From Muribaculaceae bacterium (lineage in GTDB: Bacteria; Bacillota; Clostridia; Lachnospirales; Lachnospiraceae), in contig JAMPHJ010000022.1 in NCBI GenBank assembly GCA_023663465.1, positions 1-33,415 on the forward strand: 33,415 nucleotides of DNA. Reading direction: 5' to 3'. Positions 15,583 to 23,524 of this stretch are shown in pieces; the first letter of the stretch is position 1; each line of letters begins with the position of its first letter. The translations under genes and the position numbers were made by a program. The notes below the pieces were generated by a model, which was not told where the DNA came from, did no database searches, and saw only the letters and a list, made by a program, of their open reading frames with translations.

Positions 15583-18009
15583 TTATTCAGTCTTTTCTTT
15601 GATTTTCTTTAACCGCTCCGCCGCTTTTTCTGCAGCTTTCGCTTTTTCCCTTGCTTCTTTCGTAGCTCTCTGCGCCGCTTCTTTGGCTTCTTTTGCCTCA
15701 ATTGCAGTAATTCTTGCTTCCTCTTCGGCAATTCTTCTTTCTTCTTCTTCTTTTGCCTTACGGATGGCTTCTTCTTTCGCTTTCTTAATCGCGGCTTTTT
15801 CTTCCGCCGTATAAGGCGTATAGGCGAAAATAGATAAGGATAGCGGTGCACTGACCATCTCTATCGCATAGGGCTTTCCGTCCCACTCTTTTTCTATGGC
15901 GCGCTGTTCTTTCGTATTCACGATTCCGCTGCCGCCGTAAGCTTTGGCGTCTGTATTCAGAATTTCCTTATATTTGCCTGCATAGGGAACACCAACGGTA
16001 AACTCCTGCTTTACATTGGCAAAGTTAGCAACCACGACCAGCGTATCCGCTTCTTTCTCATCCTTGCGCAGATAGGACAGCATACATGCCTGCGGCGTAA
16101 TACAGTTAATCCATTCAAACCCTTCCCAGGAATCGTCTTTCCGATACATCGCCGGAAGCGTCGTATAGAGTTTATTCAAATCCGAAACCAGTTTATTTAA
16201 CTTCTTATTATCATCGTTTTCTAACAGCTCCCACTCCACCGCGCGGGCTTCGTTCCACTCATCATATTCCCCGATATCCTGCCCCATGAAAAAGAGTTTC
16301 TTGCCGGGATGGGTTATCAGATACGCATAGGTCAGGCGCAGGTTGGCAAACTGCTCCTCTCTGTCGCCGGGCATCTTGCCAAGCATGGTCGCCTTCCCAT
16401 GTACAACCTCGTCATGGGAAAAGACGAGCACGAAATTCTCACTGTATGCATAAATCATGCTGAACGTCAGATTATTGTGACATCCTGAACGGAAATACGG
16501 GTCGCTCTTAATATAGCTTAAATAATCGTTCATAAATCCCATATTCCATTTCAAATCAAAGCCCAATCCGTCATCTTCCACGGCGCCCGTAATCTTTGGC
16601 CACGCCGTTGATTCTTCCGCAATCATCAGCACATCGGCATTCCGTTTCTTGACAATGGAATTTAAATGTTTCAGAAACTCTACCGCTTCTAAATTCTCAT
16701 TGCCGCCGTACATATTGGCAACCCACTGTCCATCGCTCTTACCATAATCCAGATAAAGCATGGACGCCACCGCATCCATACGGATACCGTCTGCATGGTA
16801 CTGCTCAATCCAGTAAAGTGCATTTGCTATCAGATAATTTCTGACTTCCGGTCTGCCATAATTATAAATCAGGGTTCCCCAATGAGGATGGCTTCCCTGT
16901 CTAGGGTCCATATGCTCATAAAGGCAGGTTCCGTCGAAATTGGAAAGTCCATAGGTATCTCTTGGGAAATGGGCGGGTACCCAGTCTAAAATAACGCCGA
17001 TATCCGCTTTGTGCATTTCATTCATAAAATACATGAAATCATCCGCCGTACCGTATCTGGATGTGGGCGCATAATACCCGATAACCTGATATCCCCAGGA
17101 GCCGTCCAAAGGATGCTCCATGACCGGCATCAGCTCAATATGGGTATAATTCATTTTCTTCACATAACTGATAATTTTAGGCGCAAGCTCCCTGTAATTC
17201 AAATAAGGGCTTCCATCCTCCGGTTTTGCAAAAGAACCCAGATATAACTCATAAATACTAACCGGCGCATTCACTGCCTGTACCTTACTCCGCTTTTTCA
17301 TCCATTTGGCGTCTTCCCATTCAAAGCCATCCAACTGCCTGATAACGGAAGCAGAATCCGGCCGTAGCTGCTGTCCAAATGCATAAGGGTCAGCCTTTAA
17401 GTAAGTCAGACCGCCTTTTACCTTCAATTCAAATTTATAGCAGTCGCCTACGGACACACCCGGAATAAAGATTTCAAAAATACCTGAATCCCATAATCTT
17501 CTCATCTGATGCACCCTGCCATCCCAGCCGTTAAAATCCCCGACCGTGCTGACACGAATCGCATTCGGCGCCCATACGGCAAAATATACGCCGTCCACGC
17601 CATTTATCTTCATAGGATGGGCTCCCAATTTCTCATAAATCGTATAATGGATTCCCGCATTAAATTTCTCGGTATCCTTTTGCGTAATCTGCGGCTCAAA
17701 ATTGTAAGCGTCCTTTACTTTCTTCAACGTCCCATCTTCGTATTCCACCACATATTCATAAGGAAAAACCGTCTTTCCGGGAACCATTACCGCAAAATAG
17801 CCTGCCTCGTCAACGCATTCCATCTCATAGTTTTTATTCCCCGTATCGGGCTGGACGCGCACGCTTTTTGCTCCTGGCATAAATGTCTGGATTAAAATAC
17901 TGTTCCCCGCCACATGCGCTCCAAGCACATGATGCGGATTATCATCCTCTGAATAGATAATCCCCTCAATTTCAGGCCAATTCATCATCTTATAAAGCTT
18001 TTTGTCCAT
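15583..18009 (-). CDS. glgB: 1,4-alpha-glucan branching enzyme with charged coiled-coil C-terminal tail
   Basis: An 808-residue GH13 enzyme that forms alpha-1,6 branches in glycogen. N-terminal CBM48-like beta domains cover about residues 15-215, then the TIM barrel with nucleophile Asp412 (GIRMDAVAS), acid/base Glu465 (LMIAEEST) and the transition-state pair His532-Asp533 (SHDEVVHG). The all-beta C domain ends near residue 732 (LSIFAYTPY). Residues about 735-808 are an extra tail of almost pure Ala, Glu, Lys and Arg with heptad-like spacing, which ordinary GlgB (about 630-730 residues) lacks. AGGAGG lies six bases before the ATG. It follows the DUF1015 gene by 30 bp and precedes mscS by 14 bp. 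No other glg genes are in the window. Confidence 0.96.
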   Translation of the reverse strand: MDKKLYKMMNWPEIEGIIYSEDDNPHHVLGAHVAGNSILIQTFMPGAKSVRVQPDTGNKNYEMECVDEAGYFAVMVPGKTVFPYEYVVEYEDGTLKKVKDAYNFEPQITQKDTEKFNAGIHYTIYEKLGAHPMKINGVDGVYFAVWAPNAIRVSTVGDFNGWDGRVHQMRRLWDSGIFEIFIPGVSVGDCYKFELKVKGGLTYLKADPYAFGQQLRPDSASVIRQLDGFEWEDAKWMKKRSKVQAVNAPVSIYELYLGSFAKPEDGSPYLNYRELAPKIISYVKKMNYTHIELMPVMEHPLDGSWGYQVIGYYAPTSRYGTADDFMYFMNEMHKADIGVILDWVPAHFPRDTYGLSNFDGTCLYEHMDPRQGSHPHWGTLIYNYGRPEVRNYLIANALYWIEQYHADGIRMDAVASMLYLDYGKSDGQWVANMYGGNENLEAVEFLKHLNSIVKKRNADVLMIAEESTAWPKITGAVEDDGLGFDLKWNMGFMNDYLSYIKSDPYFRSGCHNNLTFSMIYAYSENFVLVFSHDEVVHGKATMLGKMPGDREEQFANLRLTYAYLITHPGKKLFFMGQDIGEYDEWNEARAVEWELLENDDNKKLNKLVSDLNKLYTTLPAMYRKDDSWEGFEWINCITPQACMLSYLRKDEKEADTLVVVANFANVKQEFTVGVPYAGKYKEILNTDAKAYGGSGIVNTKEQRAIEKEWDGKPYAIEMVSAPLSLSIFAYTPYTAEEKAAIKKAKEEAIRKAKEEEERRIAEEEARITAIEAKEAKEAAQRATKEAREKAKAAEKAAERLKKIKEKTE

Positions 18010-18039
18010 ATCGAACCTCCTTATTATAAAATACTTTCT

Positions 18040-19281
18040 CTAATCTTCCAATGCATGTATCAAAATGCCGCTGCGAAGCTTCGGTTCAAACCATGTCGAT
18101 TTGGGCGGCATTAATTTCCCCGAATCGGCAACCGCAAACAACTCGTGAATATCCGTAGGATACATGGCAAACGCCACTTCTGAGTCTGTCTTTACTCTCC
18201 GCTCCAATTCCTCAAGTCCCCGGATGCCGCCGACAAAATCAATCCTGCCATCGCTCTTCGGATCCAGAATCCCAAGAATTGGCGCCAATAAATGATCCTG
18301 CAAAATTGCTACATCTAAATCCTTAACCGCATCGCCCGTAAGCATTCCTTGTCTGATGGTAAGCTTATACCATGTATCCTGCAGGTACATGCCGATTTCA
18401 CCCTTTTTCACAGGATGGTACGGCGTCTTTCCAACTTCTGTCATATCAAATAATTCACATACCTTGTCCAGAAATTCTTCTTTCGTATAACCGTTTAGGG
18501 ATTTGACTACCCGGTTATAATCCATGATGCACAACTGCTCATCCGGAAACAGAACGGCTAAAAAATAGTTAAACGCTTCTTTTCCAGTATAATCCGGCTG
18601 CTGTTTCCGCCGTTTCTCAGAAACCCTGACTGCGGAAGCGCACCTGTGATGACCATCCGCAATATAAATTTTATCAATTCCGGCAAAGCCTTCCCGAATT
18701 ATCCGTACCGGTTCCTCTTCATCAATCCGCCATACCCTGTGGGTAATGCCATCATCCGCCGTAAAATCATACAGAGGCGGCTTCTTTTTCGCAATATCAA
18801 TCTGTTCCTGGATATCCTGCTTCTGCCGATAAGCCAGAAAAATCGGTCCCGTCTGGGCATTGCAGATATCCACATGCCGGATTCTATCAGCTTCCTTCTC
18901 CGCTCTCGTATTTTCATGCTTCATAATGACATGATTCTCATAATCGTCCACGGAGGCACAGGCGCCGATGCCGGTCTGCGTCCTTCCATGCATCGTCAGT
19001 TCATAGACATAATAAGCCGGTCTTTGTTCTTTGACGAATTCTCCCTTCTCTACCATGTCCCAGAGCATGTCTCTTGCCTTCTCATAAACTTCCGGCGCGT
19101 ACATATCATACCCCCTGGGAAACTGGGTCTCTGGGCGGTCTATCCTTAAAAAAGAATAGGCGTCTCCCTCTACTGCTTTTCTTGCCTCTTCCCGGTTATA
19201 GACGTCATAGGGTAGCGCGGCAATTTTCTCAACGAGCTCCAATCTGGGTCGCAGTGCTTCAAACGGGATTACGTCTGCCAT
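18040..19281 (-). CDS. DUF1015 family protein
   Basis: A 413-residue soluble protein of the DUF1015 family. Recognisable family features are the N-terminal PYDVYNREEA segment (about residues 24-33), the LRIDRPE segment, the IYIADGHHRCASA motif near residue 205, and the FLAVLFPDEQLCIMDYNR segment after it. The DGHHR motif suggests a metal- or phosphate-binding catalytic site (inference). The enzyme activity is not established to me. From memory, DUF1015 genes often sit beside serC and serA in clostridia and Bacteroides, as nearly here (serA is 396 bp away, separated by a small plus-strand gene). ATG at 19281 follows a GGAG box. It heads a run with glgB and mscS. Confidence 0.85.
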   Translation of the reverse strand: MADVIPFEALRPRLELVEKIAALPYDVYNREEARKAVEGDAYSFLRIDRPETQFPRGYDMYAPEVYEKARDMLWDMVEKGEFVKEQRPAYYVYELTMHGRTQTGIGACASVDDYENHVIMKHENTRAEKEADRIRHVDICNAQTGPIFLAYRQKQDIQEQIDIAKKKPPLYDFTADDGITHRVWRIDEEEPVRIIREGFAGIDKIYIADGHHRCASAVRVSEKRRKQQPDYTGKEAFNYFLAVLFPDEQLCIMDYNRVVKSLNGYTKEEFLDKVCELFDMTEVGKTPYHPVKKGEIGMYLQDTWYKLTIRQGMLTGDAVKDLDVAILQDHLLAPILGILDPKSDGRIDFVGGIRGLEELERRVKTDSEVAFAMYPTDIHELFAVADSGKLMPPKSTWFEPKLRSGILIHALED

Positions 19282-19312
19282 ATTTTTTCTCTCCGCTTAT
19301 CTGAATTTTTAT

Positions 19313-19346
19313 TTTATTTTATCAAATATACTTGTCCAACACAAGT
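19313..19346. promoter_or_regulatory. Divergent promoter region with inverted repeat
   Basis: An inverted repeat ACTTGT-CCAAC-ACAAGT spans 19330-19346, between the divergent DUF1015 and 84-residue genes. On the minus strand a TTGTGT / TAAAAT pair with a 17-bp spacer overlaps it; on the plus strand TTGTCC (19332-19337) and TAAAAT (19356-19361) are 18 bp apart. A regulator could bind the palindrome and affect both genes, but this is inferred from geometry alone. Confidence 0.4.
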
Positions 19347-19392
19347 GTCCGGTGCTAAAATATTTCTAGGAAAAGAAGAAGGAAGTGAGTAA

Positions 19393-19647
19393 ATGACTAC
19401 AGAAAATGCAGAAATACTCCATAGAATCAATGCTTATGCTGAGAAGACGCTGGCGGATATCGACCCGCAGAAAACCCCCGTTTCTTATCAGCTTGAAACA
19501 TTGAAACCTGTTATGGAGGAAATTGCCAAAGAAAAAGGAATGTCCGTCGAGGAAGTTTTCATCCTTTATATGGACCTTGCCAGTGAAGTCGCCGTGAAAG
19601 CGGAAGCCCAGTTTCAATCGGAATTAGAAAGCGGCTCTTCCCTATAA
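19393..19647 (+). CDS. Small acidic protein of unknown function (84 aa)
   Basis: I do not recognise this family. It is an 84-residue, mainly helical acidic protein (MTTENAEILHRINAYAEKTL at the start, VEEVFILYMDLASEV in the middle), with no signal peptide, membrane segment or cysteine cluster. A GAAGGAAG stretch lies a few bases before the ATG and a plausible promoter and hairpin bracket it, which is why I prefer it over the opposite-strand ORF at 19366-19617. The reading frame has normal codon choice. It stands alone on the plus strand between serA and the DUF1015 gene. Confidence 0.65.
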   Translation: MTTENAEILHRINAYAEKTLADIDPQKTPVSYQLETLKPVMEEIAKEKGMSVEEVFILYMDLASEVAVKAEAQFQSELESGSSL

Positions 19648-19649
19648 GC

Positions 19650-19672
19650 TAACCCGCCAGATAGGCGGGTTA
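19650..19672. terminator. Hairpin between the 84-aa gene and serA
   Basis: Perfect nine-bp stem TAACCCGCC / GGCGGGTTA with a five-base AGATA loop, three bases after the plus-strand stop and five bases after serA's stop. It could serve both convergent genes, although neither side has a long T-tract. Confidence 0.6.
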
Positions 19673-19676
19673 ACGC

Positions 19677-20840
19677 TTATTTAATGACTCTTACCCGGAA
19701 AACGCCCGGAATAGATTCCAGTTTCTGAATAATTTCTTCGGAAGCAGGCGTTTCAATATCTAACATGGTATAAGCTACTTCCCCTTTGGATTTGTTGGTC
19801 ATATCGGAAATGTTGATACCGTTATCGCCAAAACATGCGGTAAATTTCGTAATCATGTTGGCGATATTTTTATGGAAGATACCGACACGTCCTGCCTGTG
19901 TGCAGACGCCCATATCACATTTCGGATAATTGACGCTGTTAATGATATTTCCGTTCTCCAGATAATCCATCAGCTCCCTGACCGCCATTTTCGCACAATT
20001 ATCCTCTGCTTCTTCCGTAGATGCACCAAGATGCGGAATTACAATACAGCCCTCACTGCCCGCTGTAACAGGATTGGGAAAATCAGAGACATATTTTCTG
20101 ACTTTTCCAGCCTGAATGCTGTCAACCACTGCCTTTTCCTCTACCAGCAAATCTCTAGCAAAGTTTAACAAAATAACGCCGTCTTTCATCTTATCGATGG
20201 CTTCCTGGTTAATCATTCCTTTGGTAGCGTCCATCAAAGGCACATGGATGGTAATGATATCGCAATTTTCATAAATTTCATCCACATTCAGAACATGTTT
20301 TACATCGCGGCTCAAATTCCATGCCGCATCTACGGAAACATAAGGATCGTACCCATAGACTTCCATACCAAGATGTTTCGCCACGTTAGCAACTTTCACG
20401 CCGATAGCGCCGAGACCGATAATGCCCAGCTTCTTATCGTAAATTTCTGTTCCTGCAAAATTCTTTTTGGCTTTTTCTGCCGTCTTGGCGATATTTTCAT
20501 CCTTCTGATTTTCCAACACCCATTCGATACCGCCCACGACATCTCTCGATGCAAGCAGCATACCGGCAATTACCAGTTCTTTTACGCCATTTGCATTGGC
20601 GCCAGGCGTGTTGAATACAACAATTCCTTTCTCAGCGCATTTATCTAACGGGATATTGTTCACTCCCGCACCTGCGCGGGCAATGGCGAGAAGCTTATCC
20701 GGCAGTTCCATATCGTGCATCGCTGCGCTTCTGACCAGAATGCCTTCCGCTTCCTCAAGATTATCCGTCTGGGTATACTGTGCGCTGAATTTTTCAATTC
20801 CTACTTTTGATATCGGATTTAAACAATGATATTTAAACAT
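19677..20840 (-). CDS. serA: D-3-phosphoglycerate dehydrogenase
   Basis: A 387-residue NAD-dependent enzyme oxidising 3-phosphoglycerate to 3-phosphohydroxypyruvate, the first step of serine synthesis. The NAD-binding loop is GLGAIGVKVANVAKHLG, the catalytic histidine is in VIPHLGAST, and a C-terminal ACT domain (about residues 315-387, GDNGINISDMTNKSKGEVAY) suggests serine feedback control. Start choice: MFKYHC at 20840 is the usual family start; an ATG at 20852 adds four residues but has GGAG only one base upstream, while 20840 has it at 13 bases, so neither spacing is ideal. It lies just after serC (stop 20862), and the repeat copy forms its leader. Confidence 0.95.
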   Translation of the reverse strand: MFKYHCLNPISKVGIEKFSAQYTQTDNLEEAEGILVRSAAMHDMELPDKLLAIARAGAGVNNIPLDKCAEKGIVVFNTPGANANGVKELVIAGMLLASRDVVGGIEWVLENQKDENIAKTAEKAKKNFAGTEIYDKKLGIIGLGAIGVKVANVAKHLGMEVYGYDPYVSVDAAWNLSRDVKHVLNVDEIYENCDIITIHVPLMDATKGMINQEAIDKMKDGVILLNFARDLLVEEKAVVDSIQAGKVRKYVSDFPNPVTAGSEGCIVIPHLGASTEEAEDNCAKMAVRELMDYLENGNIINSVNYPKCDMGVCTQAGRVGIFHKNIANMITKFTACFGDNGINISDMTNKSKGEVAYTMLDIETPASEEIIQKLESIPGVFRVRVIK

Positions 20841-20845
20841 TTTTA

Positions 20846-20876
20846 TAACCATGCTCCTTTCTCAACGTGCGAATTT
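20846..20876 (-). repeat. 31-bp repeat, copy B (serC end/serA leader)
   Basis: Thirty of 31 bases match copy A at 14430-14460. Here the minus-strand sequence provides the last codons of serC (Phe-Ala-Arg, stop), the AAAGGAG ribosome binding site of serA and the ATG at 20852. The first ten bases (AAATTCGCAC) are the arm of the hairpin in copy A; no hairpin forms here. Confidence 0.8.
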
Positions 20877-21947
20877 TTCTTCAAAGTCTCTCATAAAAGC
20901 AACCAGTTTTTCCACACCTTCGATTGGCATCGCATTATAAATGCTGGCGCGCATACCGCCTACGCTGCGGTGTCCTTTCAGATTAACGAAACCTGCCGCT
21001 TCCGCTTCTTTTACAAATTTCGCATCTAATTCCTTATCCCCTGTCACAAAGGGAACGTTCATATAAGAACGGTCTTCTTTTCTGACGGTTCCCTTAAATA
21101 AACTGCTCTCATCCAGAAAATCATACAGGATTCTCGCCTTCTTCTCATTTAATTCCCTCATTGCAGAAAGACCGCCGTTTTTCAACAGCCATTTAAATAC
21201 TTTACCGCAGATATAAATACCATAGCACGGCGGCGTATTATATAAAGAATCATTATCCGCCTGCACTTTATAATTCATCATCGTAGGCGTCCCCGGAAGT
21301 ACATCGTCTGTCAAAAGGTCTTCACGGATAATTACGATCTGCGTGCCTGCGGGACCTACGTTTTTCTGCACGCCCGCATAGACCATGCCATATTTGGAAA
21401 TATCCATCGGCTCCGATAAAAAGCAGGAAGACACATCCGAAACAAGAATCTTCCCTTTCGTATCTGGCAGCGTATGATATTTCGTTCCGTAAATGGTATT
21501 GTTTTCACAGATATACACATAATCCATATCATCGGTAATCGGAAGATTTGTACAGTCCGGGATATAGGAAAAGGTCTTATCCGCAGAAGAAGCAAGCTCT
21601 ACTGCTTCTCCGTATAATTTTGCCTCCGCAAACGCTTTCTTTGCCCACTGTCCTGTCAGGATATAGCCCGCCTTGCGGTTTTTCATCAGATTCATCGGTA
21701 CGGACGCAAAAATCAGACTTGCTCCGCCCTGTAAGAACAACACCTTATAATTATCGGGAATCTCTAACAATTTTCTTAAATCTGCTTCCGCCTCTTTGAT
21801 AATCGTATCATAAACTTTGGAACGATGACTCATTTCCATAACCGACATGCCGCATCCTTGATAATCCAGCATTTCGTCTGCAGCTTCTTTTAAAACCTCT
21901 TCGGGCAATACCGCAGGACCTGCAGAAAAATTGTATACTCTAGCCAC
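20862..21947 (-). CDS. serC: Phosphoserine aminotransferase
   Basis: A 361-residue class V aminotransferase that converts 3-phosphohydroxypyruvate plus glutamate to O-phosphoserine. It has the family start ARVYNFSAGPAVLPEEVL, the LFLQGGAS phosphate/PLP contact, and the PLP lysine Lys195 in AGVQKNVGPAG. I start it at a GTG at 21947, because GAGGAGG lies eight bases upstream and the length then matches other SerC proteins; an in-frame ATG at 21974 would place that binding site inside the gene. The C-terminal Phe-Ala-Arg falls inside repeat copy B. First gene of serC-serA. Confidence 0.95.
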   Translation of the reverse strand: MARVYNFSAGPAVLPEEVLKEAADEMLDYQGCGMSVMEMSHRSKVYDTIIKEAEADLRKLLEIPDNYKVLFLQGGASLIFASVPMNLMKNRKAGYILTGQWAKKAFAEAKLYGEAVELASSADKTFSYIPDCTNLPITDDMDYVYICENNTIYGTKYHTLPDTKGKILVSDVSSCFLSEPMDISKYGMVYAGVQKNVGPAGTQIVIIREDLLTDDVLPGTPTMMNYKVQADNDSLYNTPPCYGIYICGKVFKWLLKNGGLSAMRELNEKKARILYDFLDESSLFKGTVRKEDRSYMNVPFVTGDKELDAKFVKEAEAAGFVNLKGHRSVGGMRASIYNAMPIEGVEKLVAFMRDFEEKFAR

Positions 21948-22027
21948 TCTTTTTTCCTCCTCGCAATCAGACAACAGAAAGTACGCGTCACGGACTTTTT
22001 ATTATCCTGTTTTTAAAACTAAGCAAT

Positions 22028-22056
22028 ATTGTACATACATCCACTGTTTTCGTCAA
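22028..22056 (-). promoter_or_regulatory. Promoter of serC-serA
   Basis: Minus strand TTGACG (22051-22056), 17-bp spacer, TACAAT (22028-22033), about 80 bp before the serC start. A strong housekeeping-type match. The rest of the leader shows no recognisable riboswitch. Confidence 0.75.
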
Positions 22057-22086
22057 GTTTCTATTCTCATTAAATTGTGTGAAATC

Positions 22087-23484
22087 CTAATAATACATAA
22101 TTACCGGCGTCCCGATTTCCACCATCTCATAAATTTGACTCATCGCCTCATAAGGCGTATTAATACAGCCGTGGGAACCGTTGGTCTGATAGATTGTGCC
22201 ACCGTAACGGCTTCTCCAGGCAGCGTCGTGAATCCCGATATTTCCCTTGACCGGCATCCAGAAATTAACATGGGAAGCATATCCTTCCCCTCGCAGTATC
22301 CGGTTCGTCTGCTTTAAATAAACGAAATTGACGCCCTCCGGCGTGCCCATACGCCTTGAAGTATTTCCGGTCACGACAGGCGTTTCGATTTCCAGTTTTC
22401 CATTCTGGTAATAATACATCATCTGCCCGCCCATATCGATTTCGACATAAGTATCGCCGATATCATCTTTTCCCTGTTCCTTCGCACTCTGCAGATAGAC
22501 AGGGGTATGTACTTCATCGGCTTTTTCTAAAAATGCCTCTGTCAGATAGGCTGTTTCCGCTTTCTGGTCCAGCCGGTTTCCATAGGTTCCGCCCTCTACG
22601 GTAATCATTCCTCTTTTCGTTGTGTAAAATTCCCTCGGCGCCCCTACGGTATCGTATTGTTCGGCAAGCGACTTAACAAACTCTTCTATGGCGTCTTCCC
22701 GCAGCTGCAGGTTCCCGTTCTCATCCGGTAAAAAACCGCCCTCTTCATCTAACAGAATCCAGTCGCACACGATGGAAGCATCCACCGGAATCCTCTCTTC
22801 TCCTATCTGATACACGATATGGCAGTCCTGAAAATCCCTGACCTGCTCCCATTTTTGCAAGATTTCCTGCATTTCTTTTGTCAGTTCCATATCATAATAA
22901 CAGCCCGCCTCCGATAAGGATATCGAGTTTTGTGCATTTTGAAGCGCCGCCGCTACTGCATTTCTTGCCGCTGTTAGATCTAGAACATTTGTTCTCTCAT
23001 TCAATAGCTGATAGCCATCTTGGGTCTTTATAATCTCAAATTTTCTGTCTTTACCGTCCTCTTCCTGCACAAAGGGCAGCCGGGAAAAACATTCTTCCAA
23101 CAAAGTCTCATCATAGGACACAACAGGCGAAATCGTATCGTCTCTGACTTTCCAGAAACTGTCAATCCACAGCCATGCATTCTGCCTGTCCAGATACAGT
23201 TTCAGCGCCGATTCAAAATCATACTGGCAGCCAATCTCTTTTGCCGTTATCTGATAAGCGTTATTTTCTTTATCATAAATCGTAATGCCGTCGCCCTCAT
23301 ACTGCCCGGACAGCTCCCGGTTTACTTCTTCAATACTCTTACCGGTACAATAGATACGGTTAATCCATGTCCCATATTCAAATGCATTCCGGTAATAATA
23401 GGCAAGACCGATATAGGCAATCACAATCTGCAATAGGGCAATACAAAGCAGTAAAAAAATTTTATGAAATACACGTTTTCTCAT
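22087..23484 (-). CDS. L,D-transpeptidase with peptidoglycan-binding N-domain
   Basis: A 465-residue cell-wall enzyme anchored by one N-terminal membrane helix (about residues 8-28), with the rest outside. The N-terminal two-thirds resembles the PG_binding_4 type domain found with YkuD proteins in clostridia. The catalytic YkuD domain is C-terminal (from about residue 340): His in GIHDAAW and the SHGCIN motif with Cys440. It forms 3-3 cross-links in peptidoglycan, or links other wall components, and is insensitive to most beta-lactams as a family. It follows ilvB by 40 bp, which is unusual company for a wall enzyme. The GCATGGTTA motif precedes its ATG. Confidence 0.9.
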   Translation of the reverse strand: MRKRVFHKIFLLLCIALLQIVIAYIGLAYYYRNAFEYGTWINRIYCTGKSIEEVNRELSGQYEGDGITIYDKENNAYQITAKEIGCQYDFESALKLYLDRQNAWLWIDSFWKVRDDTISPVVSYDETLLEECFSRLPFVQEEDGKDRKFEIIKTQDGYQLLNERTNVLDLTAARNAVAAALQNAQNSISLSEAGCYYDMELTKEMQEILQKWEQVRDFQDCHIVYQIGEERIPVDASIVCDWILLDEEGGFLPDENGNLQLREDAIEEFVKSLAEQYDTVGAPREFYTTKRGMITVEGGTYGNRLDQKAETAYLTEAFLEKADEVHTPVYLQSAKEQGKDDIGDTYVEIDMGGQMMYYYQNGKLEIETPVVTGNTSRRMGTPEGVNFVYLKQTNRILRGEGYASHVNFWMPVKGNIGIHDAAWRSRYGGTIYQTNGSHGCINTPYEAMSQIYEMVEIGTPVIMYY

Positions 23485-23524
23485 AATTCCTAACCATGCT
23501 TGTTACCAATCTTTTTAACTAATT

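Noticed and set aside
15609-15851. Lys/Arg-rich ORF in the glgB tail region
   Set aside because: Alternate frame of the low-complexity tail codons; no start signal.
19366-19617. 83-aa minus-strand ORF opposite the 84-aa gene
   Set aside because: It has no ribosome site and overlaps the better-supported plus-strand frame; a shadow.
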